Shown here piece by piece: positions 1 to 8,805 of a stretch of 64,000 nucleotides of DNA. This DNA comes from Lachnospiraceae bacterium. GTDB lineage: Bacteria; Bacillota; Clostridia; Lachnospirales; Anaerotignaceae. The stretch spans positions 83,833 to 147,832 of the forward strand of contig JAHZEA010000003.1 in the NCBI GenBank assembly GCA_019422065.1, written 5' to 3'. The stretch's first letter is position 1, and the number at the start of each line of letters is the position of its first letter. The position numbers and the translations under genes were made by a program. The notes beneath the pieces are model-generated. The model worked only from the letters and a program-made list of their open reading frames with translations, was not told where the DNA came from and searched no databases.

Positions 1-410
1 TCAAATAAAGTTTTTTCGTCAGAAGTCATGTTACTTATAATAAAACCGCTTTCTTCAATGCTCCCACAACTTATTCTGTAGTCAGATGCTATCTGATTAA
101 TAATTCCGGAAATCGTATATCCGTTAAAATTATATGTAGCCTTGTTTTTAAGATACCTAAGCTGGTCGTAAGCAGTAACAGATATAATGCCGTCTTTGTT
201 TCGAGTTTTTGTAAAAACATACCCGAAAAAAATTGGAACGCTGTCGGCGTAAATTTTAACTGTCGACCCTTCCGAAAAATCGATTATACTGTCTTTAATA
301 ACATTAAAACATGCTTTAGAAGGCATAGAGCTTCTGTATGTTTCAATATACATTTCACCTTCCAAAACAGGTGTATATGCTTTCTTGTCATTGGAGTTTA
401 TAATTTCCAT
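1..410 (-). CDS. XkdQ/YqbQ-like phage baseplate hub protein (partial, 3' end beyond the window)
   Basis: The minus-strand frame stays open from ATG 410 to the window edge, giving the first 136 residues. It contains the stretch YDQLRYLKNK at about residues 81-90, characteristic of XkdQ/YqbQ-type late-control proteins of PBSX-like phages, preceded by a beta-rich region with a G-Y-V-F-T-K strand. In the family this protein forms the hub under the contractile tail tube. It starts 7 bases after the LysM (XkdP-like) gene, matching the PBSX order xkdP-xkdQ. Family assignment is from recalled motif and gene order, not from a search. Confidence 0.75.
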   Translation of the reverse strand, partial: MEIINSNDKKAYTPVLEGEMYIETYRSSMPSKACFNVIKDSIIDFSEGSTVKIYADSVPIFFGYVFTKTRNKDGIISVTAYDQLRYLKNKATYNFNGYTISGIINQIASDYRISCGSIEESGFIISNMTSDEKTLF

Positions 411-417
411 GTAAATA

Positions 418-1053
418 TTACTCAAACCTTATCACCTGCCCTGCATATATTAATGAAGGATTGCTTATTCCATTCAGTTTAGCTATGTCATAGCACTTGG
501 CACCATCGTTTAATTGATTTTTGCATATATTCCATAAATTATCTCCGTCTTTAACAACATAAGTTTTGGCTGCTGTTTTGGTATCCTGCCTGCTGCCTTG
601 AGATGCGTTTATTCCGCTGCTTATTTCTGCGCTTTGAGCCGTTTTGTACTCTTTAAGCTTAATATCCAAAACTACATCCAACCCCTCATCAGCCTGCTCA
701 AGTACGTTAAGTGATTCAATGGTAACCATTTTTTTAGTAGTAAAACCAACTCTTTTGTATGGCAGCTTCTCCCTTACTATGTAAAACATAATTGCTCTCT
801 GCTCATTTATAATCTGCTCCAGCTCGTAAATATACACAAATGGCTCCTTAAAACTGGTTAAATATCTTGCATATGGCACATCTGCACCTGGCAGCAATGC
901 CTTAAAACTAAATTCCATAAGTCCCGGAGTCCGTATCCTGCTTATTTCTTCCATGTTAATAAGATTAACTGTGTCATTCTGTCCCTTGTAAGACCATGTA
1001 ATTTTTTCCGGAGTAACTGGAAGTAAAATATCATCAATGTATACCGAATACAT
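418..1053 (-). CDS. XkdP-like tail protein with C-terminal LysM domain
   Basis: A 211-residue protein whose N-terminal part (MYSVYIDDILLPVTPEKITW) is typical of XkdP/gp53-type tail proteins and whose last 50 residues form a LysM domain (YVVKDGDNLWNICK ... LIYAGQVIRF). LysM usually binds peptidoglycan; in this family it sits in the baseplate-proximal tail. I chose ATG 1053 because GGGAGG lies just upstream; an in-frame TTG at 1089 would add 12 residues that overlap the preceding gene. The start follows the stop of the frameshifted tail chaperone by one base. In PBSX a tape-measure gene separates these two genes, and here there is none. Confidence 0.85.
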   Translation of the reverse strand: MYSVYIDDILLPVTPEKITWSYKGQNDTVNLINMEEISRIRTPGLMEFSFKALLPGADVPYARYLTSFKEPFVYIYELEQIINEQRAIMFYIVREKLPYKRVGFTTKKMVTIESLNVLEQADEGLDVVLDIKLKEYKTAQSAEISSGINASQGSRQDTKTAAKTYVVKDGDNLWNICKNQLNDGAKCYDIAKLNGISNPSLIYAGQVIRFE

Positions 1054-1054
1054 T

Positions 1055-1629
1055 TTAAACCTCCCTGTCTTTGCTTTTCTGCGCTTCAAAATCTAAACAA
1101 GCCGCTATAAAAGCTTTTTCTTCTTTCGAAAGAGCTATAAATTCCGAAGGAAACCTTCCAAACCTAAGGAGGACAATATATGCATATACCGCCTCAAAAC
1201 TGCCCTCCTCAATTAGTTTTTTGCTTCTTCAATTAAATCCTGAGCTGCAATATCAAGGCCATTTACTTCTTTAACCTTCTTAATGTACGCAATGTATTCC
1301 CCGGCAGAAAGCATTTCCTTAAGCAGCGCATCCTCACCCCAAACACCATAGCTGTTTTGTAATTCTTCATTAAAAAGGTCCGGATAAACTGTCGAATATG
1401 CTGCTATCTTTCCAAGATACCTGCTGTAATCAAAATCCTCAGTATAACCGCCACTTTTTTTAGGCACACGTTTAACACACATATCTCTTATCTTTTCTTC
1501 CTCATTGCCGCTTAAAGCGCGTATCTCCCACATAATCGGCTTTCCATCATTAATAAAACTGCTGCTTGCAGCATAAAAAATATTATCTTTTTTAATTTTG
1601 TTCCTGTTTAAAAATAAATCCAGCTCCAT
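1055..1629 (-). CDS. Tail assembly chaperone, long form made by -1 ribosomal frameshift (G-T type)
   Basis: The zero frame ends at 1213 right after the heptamer A AAA AAC (1222-1216). Slipping back one base continues the frame for 53 more codons to TAA at 1057-1055. The added tail (about residues 139-191) reads LIEEGSFEAVYAYIVLLRFG, then ...FPSEFIALSKEEKAFIAACL..., which looks like the T part of known G-T chaperones (aromatic/Pro-Ser-Glu followed by KEEKAFI). In phages the short G and long GT forms chaperone the tape-measure protein during tail assembly. The start is ATG 1629 (GGAGG upstream) rather than the in-frame TTG 1641. The frameshift itself is inferred from sequence. Confidence 0.8.
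1213..1629 (-). CDS. Tail assembly chaperone, short zero-frame form (XkdN-like)
   Basis: A 138-residue product, MELDLFLNRNKIKKDNIFYAA..., from ATG 1629 to TAA at 1213. Position after the sheath and tube genes, size, and the slippery site at its last two codons identify it as the XkdN/G-type chaperone of contractile tails. It is mainly alpha-helical and acidic towards the C-terminus. An internal terminator-like hairpin lies between it and the tube gene upstream, which should lower its dose relative to the structural sheath and tube. Confidence 0.8.
   Translation of the reverse strand: MELDLFLNRNKIKKDNIFYAASSSFINDGKPIMWEIRALSGNEEEKIRDMCVKRVPKKSGGYTEDFDYSRYLGKIAAYSTVYPDLFNEELQNSYGVWGEDALLKEMLSAGEYIAYIKKVKEVNGLDIAAQDLIEEAKN
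1216..1222 (-). other. -1 ribosomal frameshift slippery site A AAA AAC
   Basis: Read on the minus strand, the codons GCA AAA AAC TAA place the heptamer A AAA AAC exactly in the X XXY YYZ register, followed at once by the zero-frame stop. A AAA AAC is among the most efficient bacterial -1 slippery sequences. The frame reached after slipping is open for 53 codons and chaperone-like. Confidence 0.85.
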
Positions 1630-1670
1630 ATTCTCCTCCAAAAATTAATAGTTCCAATAAAATACAAAAA

Positions 1671-1703
1671 CGGATAACCCCCTGTAAAACAGGGTTTTAT
1701 CCG
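1671..1703 (-). terminator. Intergenic terminator/attenuator inside the late operon
   Basis: CGGATAA...TTATCCG encloses CCCTGT...ACAGGG; on the minus strand it is followed by TTTTTGTATTTT. It lies in the 120-base gap between tube and chaperone genes, the largest gap in the structural operon, and probably allows partial read-through so that sheath and tube are made in excess over downstream genes. Confidence 0.75.
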
Positions 1704-1749
1704 TATAAAAGACCCTTTAAAAAGAGCCAACTAAATAATTAAAGTAAAA

Positions 1750-2217
1750 TTACATACCGGTAAGAACAGTAAATTTTTCTGGCATCTCCCAATCCTCAAA
1801 TGTAAAACTGTACTCCTCATCAAGAAATTTGGCTGTAGCGTCAAACTTGGCAATAACCCCACCATCAAGATTGCAGTCTTTAAGAATAACTGTCTGCCTT
1901 CCTACATCACTGGTAGGGTCTTCGTTTGTAACCTGTATGTCAAAATACATATCCTCGCCTTTTTCCTTAAACTTGTAAAGCAGCTCTCTAAAAACAGAAC
2001 TGTTGTAGTGGAAAGTAGCCTTTCCAACACCGCTCCAGCCTGTGGCCTTGTTTCCTTTGCCTGTTTTTCCAAGTATAGGTACTTCCTGCTTTGTTTTTTT
2101 CATCTCAGCCTCAAGGTTTATGGCCTGCATAAAATTGTATCTTTTTTTGTCTATTGTCACATAGCACTCCGCCATAGACGCGCATATAGCGTCTTTTGCG
2201 TTCATAATCTGGCTCAC
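1750..2217 (-). CDS. Contractile tail tube protein (XkdM-like)
   Basis: 155 residues, directly after the sheath gene as in PBSX. The start is GTG 2217 with GGGAGG at good spacing; ATG 2205 (residue 5) is too far from that site. The sequence has the beta-rich pattern of tail tube proteins, including KATGWSGVGKATFHYN and a C-terminal strand region EEYSFTFEDWEMPEKF. Tube subunits stack as hexameric rings inside the sheath. It ends just before the attenuator hairpin. Confidence 0.85.
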   Translation of the reverse strand: MSQIMNAKDAICASMAECYVTIDKKRYNFMQAINLEAEMKKTKQEVPILGKTGKGNKATGWSGVGKATFHYNSSVFRELLYKFKEKGEDMYFDIQVTNEDPTSDVGRQTVILKDCNLDGGVIAKFDATAKFLDEEYSFTFEDWEMPEKFTVLTGM

Positions 2218-2238
2218 TTGGCGTCACCTCCCATAAAT

Positions 2239-3543
2239 TTAGTAAACAATAACCGTCATGTAAAGTTTGGCCATAGCGCAAACCGGTGTTACCGGATTAG
2301 TAACAGAAACAGTTTTTTTGTCGTTTCCCATTTCAACTATTACATCATCAGGCTCAAAGTCCTCAATTACATTAAGCTTTAATAACTCCTTGTTGTATGT
2401 AACTATGTCATTCCAAAAAGCTGTACGTCCGGCATTGTTGTTCTGTACTTTGCCAAGGTAATAAGTGTTGAACATAACGGCAATGTCGTTTCCTATCTGG
2501 TCAAGAAGCCTTATAACTTGGTTCTCACCAAAATTCTTGTCTTTTCCGTCTTTAAATTCTGTAAAAGAATTTATGTCGTCAAGCACTCTTATGTCATCAC
2601 CGTTTTTGTGCAGCATAAAACATCCGTTTTCAATTCCTTCTTCAAGCTCACTCTGCTTGTACTGAGTAAATACACCGTATTCCCCGTCGTAAAGCTTGTT
2701 TGTTAAGCTTTCATTAATGTTGCAGCCGGCACAGGCTCCAGTAACCCACCATACAAGACCGTATTTTTCTTCCTCACTGTCAGTGGAATCATTAGCCACA
2801 TTAATAACACCTTCATACTCGGCGGCATAGTCGTGAATAACCGTCTGAAATTTAACACCATAAGTATCACGCATAGTCTGTGTGTACTGCGCATAGAGCT
2901 TTTTAATTGTCTCGTCATCACTTAAACATCCGAGGTTATTAAAACTAATGCTTTCCAGCTTGTCCAAAAACTCCTGATGTGCCATCTCACTTACACTTCC
3001 GTTGTCACCGCCTAATAAGTTTGTTTTTCCTTTAGGCGTAAGCTCTGCTTCCTTGTCAAAAATAATAAATTCGTTGTCCTCTAATTCAGCGGCAGATGAA
3101 ACCGTTTGACTGTCAATAACTGTACCGTCAATACTTGTTTCAACTGTGTACTGTTCATCACTGCTTACAACGCTGATAGAAATATCATTTCCCCTTGTTC
3201 CGCTGTATCTGGCCTTGCCTAATTCACAGCTGGCCTGAGTGCCTTTGTTAAGCCTGTAAAAATAAACAGTCTGCGCATTAATAAAAATATCTCTCATACC
3301 CTTAAGCTTTTCGCTTGTGTATGCATACCCAAATATGCTCATGCTGTCAGTTAAAAATTCTTCCGCCGTTACAGCAAAAATCTCATTTTCTTTTCCCCAA
3401 TCCATTTCGCAGGCAATAGCCGCATATCCTCTGTCGCTTATATTAGCGTTAGAGCTTGAGGCACTGACAAAGTTAATATAGCTTCCGGGAAGCACTTTGT
3501 TCTGGGTTAAAAAGTTTCCGCCTCCTAATGCCAATTCTTTCAC
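2239..3543 (-). CDS. Contractile tail sheath protein (XkdK-like)
   Basis: 434 residues, the usual length for PBSX-type sheaths. The N-terminus MKELALGGGNFLTQNKVLPG and the motif SASSSNANISDRGYAAIACE fit the XkdK family, and the C-terminus (NPVTPVCAMAKLYMTVIVY) is the beta-strand extension used to link neighbouring sheath subunits. It overlaps the upstream tail-terminator gene by 4 bases (ATGA), so translation is coupled. A sheath gene shows the element is a contractile (myovirus or tailocin-like) system. Confidence 0.92.
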   Translation of the reverse strand: MKELALGGGNFLTQNKVLPGSYINFVSASSSNANISDRGYAAIACEMDWGKENEIFAVTAEEFLTDSMSIFGYAYTSEKLKGMRDIFINAQTVYFYRLNKGTQASCELGKARYSGTRGNDISISVVSSDEQYTVETSIDGTVIDSQTVSSAAELEDNEFIIFDKEAELTPKGKTNLLGGDNGSVSEMAHQEFLDKLESISFNNLGCLSDDETIKKLYAQYTQTMRDTYGVKFQTVIHDYAAEYEGVINVANDSTDSEEEKYGLVWWVTGACAGCNINESLTNKLYDGEYGVFTQYKQSELEEGIENGCFMLHKNGDDIRVLDDINSFTEFKDGKDKNFGENQVIRLLDQIGNDIAVMFNTYYLGKVQNNNAGRTAFWNDIVTYNKELLKLNVIEDFEPDDVIVEMGNDKKTVSVTNPVTPVCAMAKLYMTVIVY

Positions 3544-3956
3544 TCTCCTTCATTTATATCAAGTTTTTCCATTAATTCGTATTCGCCTTCACTAAACTTT
3601 CCACTCATGCAGTAAACAGCCTGTATTTTGTAACTGCCTTCATTAGCCTCTAACTGCAAATTAAAAGCATTAATATAGCCATCAGAACAGTCCACCATTT
3701 TAATAGCATTAAATACCCTTTGAGCAATGGAATTAATTTTCTGATTGAACTTTTCATTAATAATTAAATCCAGCTCAAACTCATAATATGCAATGCACCT
3801 GTTCATAGGCAGAAAATCATATTTTGTTCCTTTGTGCAGTATAAAAAAACAAGGCCTTTTTAAACCTTGTTCAACGCTATCAGTATAAATATTGTACTCA
3901 TCACCAAATTCTTGGCTTAAAGCAGCCGCAATGCCGTTTGCAATGTTTTCTTCCAT
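3540..3956 (-). CDS. Tail terminator / tail completion protein
   Basis: 138 residues between head-closure and sheath genes. It carries an N-terminal helix (IANGIAAALSQEFG), then alternating strands (KRPCFFILHKG, AYYEFELDLII), the layout of small tail-terminator proteins that cap the tube and join tail to head. Identity rests mainly on position and fold pattern. Its stop overlaps the sheath start by 4 bases. I do not recognise a characterised homologue by name beyond this family type. Confidence 0.65.
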   Translation of the reverse strand: MEENIANGIAAALSQEFGDEYNIYTDSVEQGLKRPCFFILHKGTKYDFLPMNRCIAYYEFELDLIINEKFNQKINSIAQRVFNAIKMVDCSDGYINAFNLQLEANEGSYKIQAVYCMSGKFSEGEYELMEKLDINEGE

Positions 3957-3971
3957 AAGCTTTTCACCCCT

Positions 3972-4334
3972 TTACGGATTTCTGTCATATATCAGGGCCT
4001 CAACCTCTTGGTGAAAGGAATAAATCCGGCTTTGAGACGCCGCCTTAAAACTCTTGCTTTCGCCATTTCGATAAACAATAAATATGTCACCGCTTTCAAT
4101 TTTATATTCAATAGGGAGGAATAATTTAATTTTAAGCTCTGTTTTAAACGCAGTAAGAGTTTCTTCATTAGGCTCGCTTGTTAAATAGCTTATCCTGCAC
4201 ATTACATCATTGTATACATCGTATAAAACGGCATTGCTCACACCGTTTTCTGCCTTTTCAAACCTGTATCTCTTAATGTCACACCTGTCCTTAAATAAGG
4301 CTTGTACATTTTTTTGTAACTTGCTCAGCTCCAT
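3972..4334 (-). CDS. Head closure / head-tail joining protein
   Basis: 120 residues: an N-terminal helix (LSKLQKNVQALFKDRCDIKRY) followed by a beta-barrel-like stretch containing FLPIEYKIESGDIFIVYRNG, a pattern of head-closure proteins (SPP1 gp16/XkdH type). It overlaps the adaptor gene by 10 bases and lies in the expected capsid-adaptor-closure-terminator order. The call is by position and pattern. Confidence 0.65.
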   Translation of the reverse strand: MELSKLQKNVQALFKDRCDIKRYRFEKAENGVSNAVLYDVYNDVMCRISYLTSEPNEETLTAFKTELKIKLFLPIEYKIESGDIFIVYRNGESKSFKAASQSRIYSFHQEVEALIYDRNP

Positions 4335-4669
4335 TTTATTCTCCTAAAAGGCATCATTCTCTTTTCATAATTCTTAATACTGCTTAAACCGTACTGTTCA
4401 AATAATGCATCCCCAAAAGACATAGATATGTCGCCTTCTGTAATACTCTTAAGTATTCCGCTTTCATCTTCTTGGCCGTATTGCCCGCTTTTAAAAATAT
4501 CAATAGCCATGTCAATAACAGTATTTTCAAGTTCTTCCGGTAACTCTTTAATACCACAGTAATTTTGGGCAATGCTTATAGCGCTGTCAAGAGCATACTC
4601 CAAATTCAAATCAGATTCTTCCGCCTTGCATATTTCCTTAATCTTTATCAGTAACGCATCCCTGTCCAA
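4325..4669 (-). CDS. Head-tail adaptor (connector) protein
   Basis: 114 residues, mostly helical, with the core ALDSAISIAQNYCGIKELPEELENTVIDMAIDIF common to gp15/gp6-like adaptors that attach below the portal. A basic, aromatic C-terminus (MMPFRRIKW) follows. It begins 3 bases after the capsid gene and overlaps the head-closure gene. Assigned by position plus helical pattern. Confidence 0.7.
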   Translation of the reverse strand: MDRDALLIKIKEICKAEESDLNLEYALDSAISIAQNYCGIKELPEELENTVIDMAIDIFKSGQYGQEDESGILKSITEGDISMSFGDALFEQYGLSSIKNYEKRMMPFRRIKWS

Positions 4670-4672
4670 AAC

Positions 4673-5551
4673 TTATTCCCCCGCACGGCTACTTAAATAT
4701 ATGCCCTTTACTTTGTTCTCATAAACAAAAGCGTCGTGGTATAATCTGAACTGAAAAAGCCATGCATCAAGTTTCTGGTTTTCATCTGGAGAGAATATTT
4801 TAGGCATAACAAACTTTTTAGCCTGAACAACAGATTGCGGATACATCATCATAAAGTTAATTTCCTTTCCTTCAGTATCCTTAGCAAACCCCCAGCTTTC
4901 AGTACCGTCGTTAAGCTTAATTTTTGTGTAAAATCTGGTCTTAGGCACATATATAACATTCATGTTGTTGTACCTGTTAATAACTGTGTTGGCTTCTTCC
5001 TCATTTGTCCACTGTCTTGTTAAAGCCGAGTTTAATACAGGCTTTAAATCACTGTTAACAAATAAAACCCTGCCCTCTAAAGGCACTTCGTTTTCGTCTA
5101 AAGCCATAGCCGCCTTGTCAATAGCGTCAATAATAGTTTCTTTAGTAAGTGTTTCTTCGTTAGTTGTAATGCCGCTTGTAGATGCATACTTGGCAAACCT
5201 GTAAGCGTCAAGCTCAGGAATAACCCACTCTCTCATAAAGTTTCCGGTAACAGTGCCAAAAACCATTCCTAAGGTTTCCTCATCATCCATTCGGTCAATA
5301 GAAATCTCTTTTCCTCTCTCTTGTGTAAGCTTCATAGTCTCCCAAGAAGCTGTAATGTCACCTTTGGGATAACCGTTTGCTCTTGAGTATGTACCAAGAC
5401 CAGTTGTTGAAACCTTAAGCACTTTAATTTCGTTAGCACCTGAAAAATCAGCCATAGTGCTGCTGTCAAGACTTTCTGTAACCGACTCAGCCTTGTAAAT
5501 CTCGTCAACAATAGGTAAAAACTTAGATGCGTATTCAATGGAATTTGCCAT
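4673..5551 (-). CDS. Major capsid protein
   Basis: 292 residues following the scaffold gene, with the N-terminus MANSIEYASKFLPIVDEIYK and the segment KGDITASWETMKLTQERGKEISIDRMDDEETLG that marks this clostridial capsid family (HK97-like fold inferred). Length and operon position agree with XkdG/gp13-type capsids. A good GGAGG precedes ATG 5551. No frameshift or truncation is visible. Confidence 0.9.
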   Translation of the reverse strand: MANSIEYASKFLPIVDEIYKAESVTESLDSSTMADFSGANEIKVLKVSTTGLGTYSRANGYPKGDITASWETMKLTQERGKEISIDRMDDEETLGMVFGTVTGNFMREWVIPELDAYRFAKYASTSGITTNEETLTKETIIDAIDKAAMALDENEVPLEGRVLFVNSDLKPVLNSALTRQWTNEEEANTVINRYNNMNVIYVPKTRFYTKIKLNDGTESWGFAKDTEGKEINFMMMYPQSVVQAKKFVMPKIFSPDENQKLDAWLFQFRLYHDAFVYENKVKGIYLSSRAGE

Positions 5552-5565
5552 TTAATAACCTCCTT

Positions 5566-6042
5566 TTATTTTCTAATACCGGCTGCGCGCATGGCGCTTT
5601 CCATAAACTGCCTGTCAGATTTTTTTCTTCTTTCTTTAACTGCGCCTGTGCCTTCAACTTTTTGGCTTATTTCTTTAAAAAGATATGGCGCGCTTTCTTT
5701 AATTCTTGTAATATCAACACCTGTAATTCTTCCGCTCTCATCTTTGATAATGTCTTCATCGCTTAAAAGTGCCATTATTGCTTTGGCGTTTCTGCCGCCT
5801 TGTTCTAAAATGTCTTTTTCAATAAGCGCCTGTGCTTTTTCATTTTCAAAGCTTTCCTTTAAGTCACTTATTTCTTTTTCGTATTTGGATATTACCGAAT
5901 CATACTCACTTTTTGAAACCTTCTCCTCGTCGTCATCAATTAAAATAAAGTTTTCGTCAATGTACTCACAAATAGTCTCAAAAAGCTCCTCGCTGCTCTG
6001 GCAGCTTTCAATTAATTCCTCAAGCCATGTGTATTTTTCCAT
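5566..6042 (-). CDS. Capsid scaffolding protein (phage GP20-like)
   Basis: 158 residues. The central part is a coiled coil (about 60-95, ISKYEKEISDLKESFENEK) followed by the block ALIEKDILEQGGRNAKAIMA and a C-terminal basic tail ending FMESAMRAAGIRK. This is the arrangement of Gp20-like scaffolds, whose C-terminal helix contacts the capsid protein. The start has AGGAGGTG ahead of ATG 6042. It lies between portal and capsid, as expected. Confidence 0.85.
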   Translation of the reverse strand: MEKYTWLEELIESCQSSEELFETICEYIDENFILIDDDEEKVSKSEYDSVISKYEKEISDLKESFENEKAQALIEKDILEQGGRNAKAIMALLSDEDIIKDESGRITGVDITRIKESAPYLFKEISQKVEGTGAVKERRKKSDRQFMESAMRAAGIRK

Positions 6043-6092
6043 ACTTTTTCACCTCCTTTGCTCAAAACATCCCGCCTCCCGCCCATTTCTTT

Positions 6093-7565
6093 TTATTCTT
6101 CTTTAGCTTTTGCTTTGCTCTCAGCTACAGCATCTTCCTCCATTGAAATTTCCTCAACAAACGGATGCATGCTTAAAAGTGTTTCATCGCTTAATATACC
6201 TTTTGATTTTTCAATCATCTCAACTGTTTCATAATCATTTGTAACAGCATTTCTCTTTAAAGCCACTTTAATAATAGATGAGTCATACTCAGTTCCGTTT
6301 TTTCTGTTGTAGTCGTCTATCATATACCCTATAATCTCTTTAATGCATTGCTTTAATTTAACCGCTACACTGCTGGCTTTAAGCTCCAAAAGAGTGTACT
6401 GAAATTTAAGCGAAACACCGCTGGGTGAGTTTCCTAAAGTCTCCGGGTCAGTATCAACACCCTGACCAAACTCAAATATGTCTTTCCTAAGTCGCTTTAA
6501 AAATTCAAGCCTGCCGCTCATAGAAAGCTCAACTTGCCTTGCTTCTACATTTCCGCTGCTGTCTGTAATGTTAACAGCTTTGTTAATCTGTAGTTTTTTT
6601 GATATTGCCGAAGCCGTGTCCCCGCCGTATCCTTGTATAACCCAGTAAAGCTCAACTAAATCAATAATATTGTTTGTTCCTTCACTGGATATAAGGTCGT
6701 AAGCGTCAATTAAACCCTTTACAGCCTCTAAATCAGTTGTTTCTTTGTAATTATTTTTTAGTATAATAAAAGGCACTTTCCCCCAGCTGTTGGCCTTGCG
6801 GCTTTTCTCAAAACCGTCCTCAGTGGCAATGCCCCACCAGTGCGGCGAAGGATTTCGCTTTATTGAGCTGTCTAAAACAAAATTCCTGTTGTCATCCTCA
6901 ATAAAATATGTAACCTCATCCTTTGTCCACCACTCAACTCTCTTTCTTAAATACCTGTTGCCGTTTCTGATAACAGCCGTGTCGTAATACCTTATAAGCT
7001 GCTCCAAATCTTTTTCATGCTCGCTGTCGTAAATAGGTATAATCTCATCCGCCGGTATAACACAGTACCTTAATGTGCCTTCTTTGTCATAATAAATATG
7101 CAGCGCTTCGCATCCTTTGTTGCTGGCACCTGTCAAAAGCTCCTGTAAAGCCTCGTTAAATTCCTCACCGGTAAAGTCCTCAACAGCCCTTTCAAAATCC
7201 TCGTCTTTTTCCATACCCTGCCTGTAGTTAATTTTAATTACCGGCTTTCTTCCAATTAAGTATGAAACTTTCTGGTCAACAAGTATCCTGTGAAAACAGT
7301 TTACATTGTGATGATTGCTCCTGTTTGGGTTAGTAAACTTGGTTATTTTTTCCTCTCCGTCAATGTTTTCTGAAATATTGCTCTGCCTGAAATCCTTTTT
7401 TAATATGTCATGCTCATAGGCGTAATATCTTTCGCCTTCAATCATCTTTTTCTTTTTTTCGCAGTTTTGGTCCTCTTTAATTATGTATTTCAATATGTCA
7501 CTTTCGTTAATACTGCCGTCAGCTGTTAACTTAGCATTTATTAAATCATTTTCAGTTAAATACAT
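6093..7565 (-). CDS. Portal protein (SPP1 gp6-like)
   Basis: 490 residues, usual length for SPP1-type portals. Recognisable pieces are YYAYEHDILKK near residue 50, HNVNCFHRILVDQKVSYLIG near 95, and DTDPETLGNSPSGVSLKFQY near 375. Portals form the dodecameric ring through which DNA enters the head. It begins 4 bases after terL, as in packaging modules. The C-terminus is acidic/lysine-rich. Confidence 0.92.
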   Translation of the reverse strand: MYLTENDLINAKLTADGSINESDILKYIIKEDQNCEKKKKMIEGERYYAYEHDILKKDFRQSNISENIDGEEKITKFTNPNRSNHHNVNCFHRILVDQKVSYLIGRKPVIKINYRQGMEKDEDFERAVEDFTGEEFNEALQELLTGASNKGCEALHIYYDKEGTLRYCVIPADEIIPIYDSEHEKDLEQLIRYYDTAVIRNGNRYLRKRVEWWTKDEVTYFIEDDNRNFVLDSSIKRNPSPHWWGIATEDGFEKSRKANSWGKVPFIILKNNYKETTDLEAVKGLIDAYDLISSEGTNNIIDLVELYWVIQGYGGDTASAISKKLQINKAVNITDSSGNVEARQVELSMSGRLEFLKRLRKDIFEFGQGVDTDPETLGNSPSGVSLKFQYTLLELKASSVAVKLKQCIKEIIGYMIDDYNRKNGTEYDSSIIKVALKRNAVTNDYETVEMIEKSKGILSDETLLSMHPFVEEISMEEDAVAESKAKAKEE

Positions 7566-7569
7566 CTCT

Positions 7570-8805
7570 TTACCTCACTTTCACCATGCTCATGTCAAAT
7601 TGCCTTGAATACCTTACAGCATCAATAGAATGATTATTCCTGTCAGGAAAATATGCTCTAAATCCTCCCTCTTTGTCCTTGTCCAACTCGTACTCGCTAA
7701 ATTCTCTTGCCGTAAAAGGACATCTGTCAGGGTCGATTATTATTTCCTCCATGTCCTGAAGCCATTTAATGCCGTATTCAACACTTCCGGGCCCTTTTTT
7801 CGCTGCAATAGCATTAATACCAAAATAATTAAGCTCAGCTATACTTTTAGGCTCAGCACTGTCACATATAACCACATTGTTGTCTTTGTTCTCTTGCTTT
7901 ATAAGCTCACTGGCTTTTATGTTGCTTAAACCTGCTTTGTGTATTTCAAAAAAAATATATAGCCTCTTTCTTGTCCTGTCATAATGATTAACTGTGTAAT
8001 GCAGTGGGTCTGTGGCATATCCCCAGTCAAGACCTCTTGAAATCCTGTCAAAACTTTTAATCTCCTCATCAGTAATTTTTCTAAGGGTCACATTGGAAAA
8101 AACCTCTCCGCCTGTACCTGTAGCTTTTCCCATGTATTCGTGTTCGTAAGAAAGCCTGTTTGTGCTTTTAAGATGCTCAGCTTCAATAAAAAACTGCTCC
8201 CCAAGCCATTTAATCGGTACATCTTTGTAATTGCTGTAATACACTTTTTTCCCTTTGCGCTTTTTTAAAGCCTCCCTGTTTATCCAGTTTGAAATGCTTT
8301 GAGGCGGGTTGTATGAGTAAAAAACACAAAACTTTTCTCCGCCTCTCATAAGTGACTGATTTATGTTTCGTATCTCCTCCACCGAATCAAACTCGTCAGC
8401 CTCCTCAAACCAAATATATTTGGCATACCCGTGATTAAACTTTGTTGACTTTATCTTTCCCGGGTCGTCACAGCCTTTAAAAATTATTTTTTGCCCCGTT
8501 TCTTTAAGTATTAAACAAAATGGCGGTGAAAGCTTCTTCTCCCAAAACTCCTCAGCCCCTAAAGCCTCAATAGCCCAAAGCATCTGCTCCAAAACACTGT
8601 CCCTAATGCTGTTTTGAACCTTTCTAAGCACAATGGCATTGGCATTTTTGTCACGCATAATGCCTAATATAATTTCTATTGAAATAAAAGAAGACTTGCA
8701 GCTTCCTCTGCCGCCTTTAAACCAGTAATGCGTGTACCGGCATTCTTCAACATCCCTGTGAGCTTCGTAAAACGCTGGTGCAATTAACTCACTTAACCTT
8801 GCCAT
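7570..8805 (-). CDS. Terminase large subunit
   Basis: About 411 residues from ATG 8805 (an upstream in-frame start at 8835 lies inside terS). ATPase domain: Walker A GGRGSCKS near residue 33 and Walker B YIWFEEADE. Nuclease domain: GLDWGYATDPL near 250, VVICDSAEP near 310 and HSIDAVRYS near 395 carry the acidic metal-binding residues. It cuts and pumps phage DNA into the procapsid through the portal. The start overlaps the end of terS by 17 bases. Confidence 0.95.
   Translation of the reverse strand: MARLSELIAPAFYEAHRDVEECRYTHYWFKGGRGSCKSSFISIEIILGIMRDKNANAIVLRKVQNSIRDSVLEQMLWAIEALGAEEFWEKKLSPPFCLILKETGQKIIFKGCDDPGKIKSTKFNHGYAKYIWFEEADEFDSVEEIRNINQSLMRGGEKFCVFYSYNPPQSISNWINREALKKRKGKKVYYSNYKDVPIKWLGEQFFIEAEHLKSTNRLSYEHEYMGKATGTGGEVFSNVTLRKITDEEIKSFDRISRGLDWGYATDPLHYTVNHYDRTRKRLYIFFEIHKAGLSNIKASELIKQENKDNNVVICDSAEPKSIAELNYFGINAIAAKKGPGSVEYGIKWLQDMEEIIIDPDRCPFTAREFSEYELDKDKEGGFRAYFPDRNNHSIDAVRYSRQFDMSMVKVR

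Noticed and set aside
5591..6106. Plus-strand open frame over the scaffold gene
   Set aside because: Complement of a coiled-coil gene; Ser/Leu-rich content is a shadow effect.
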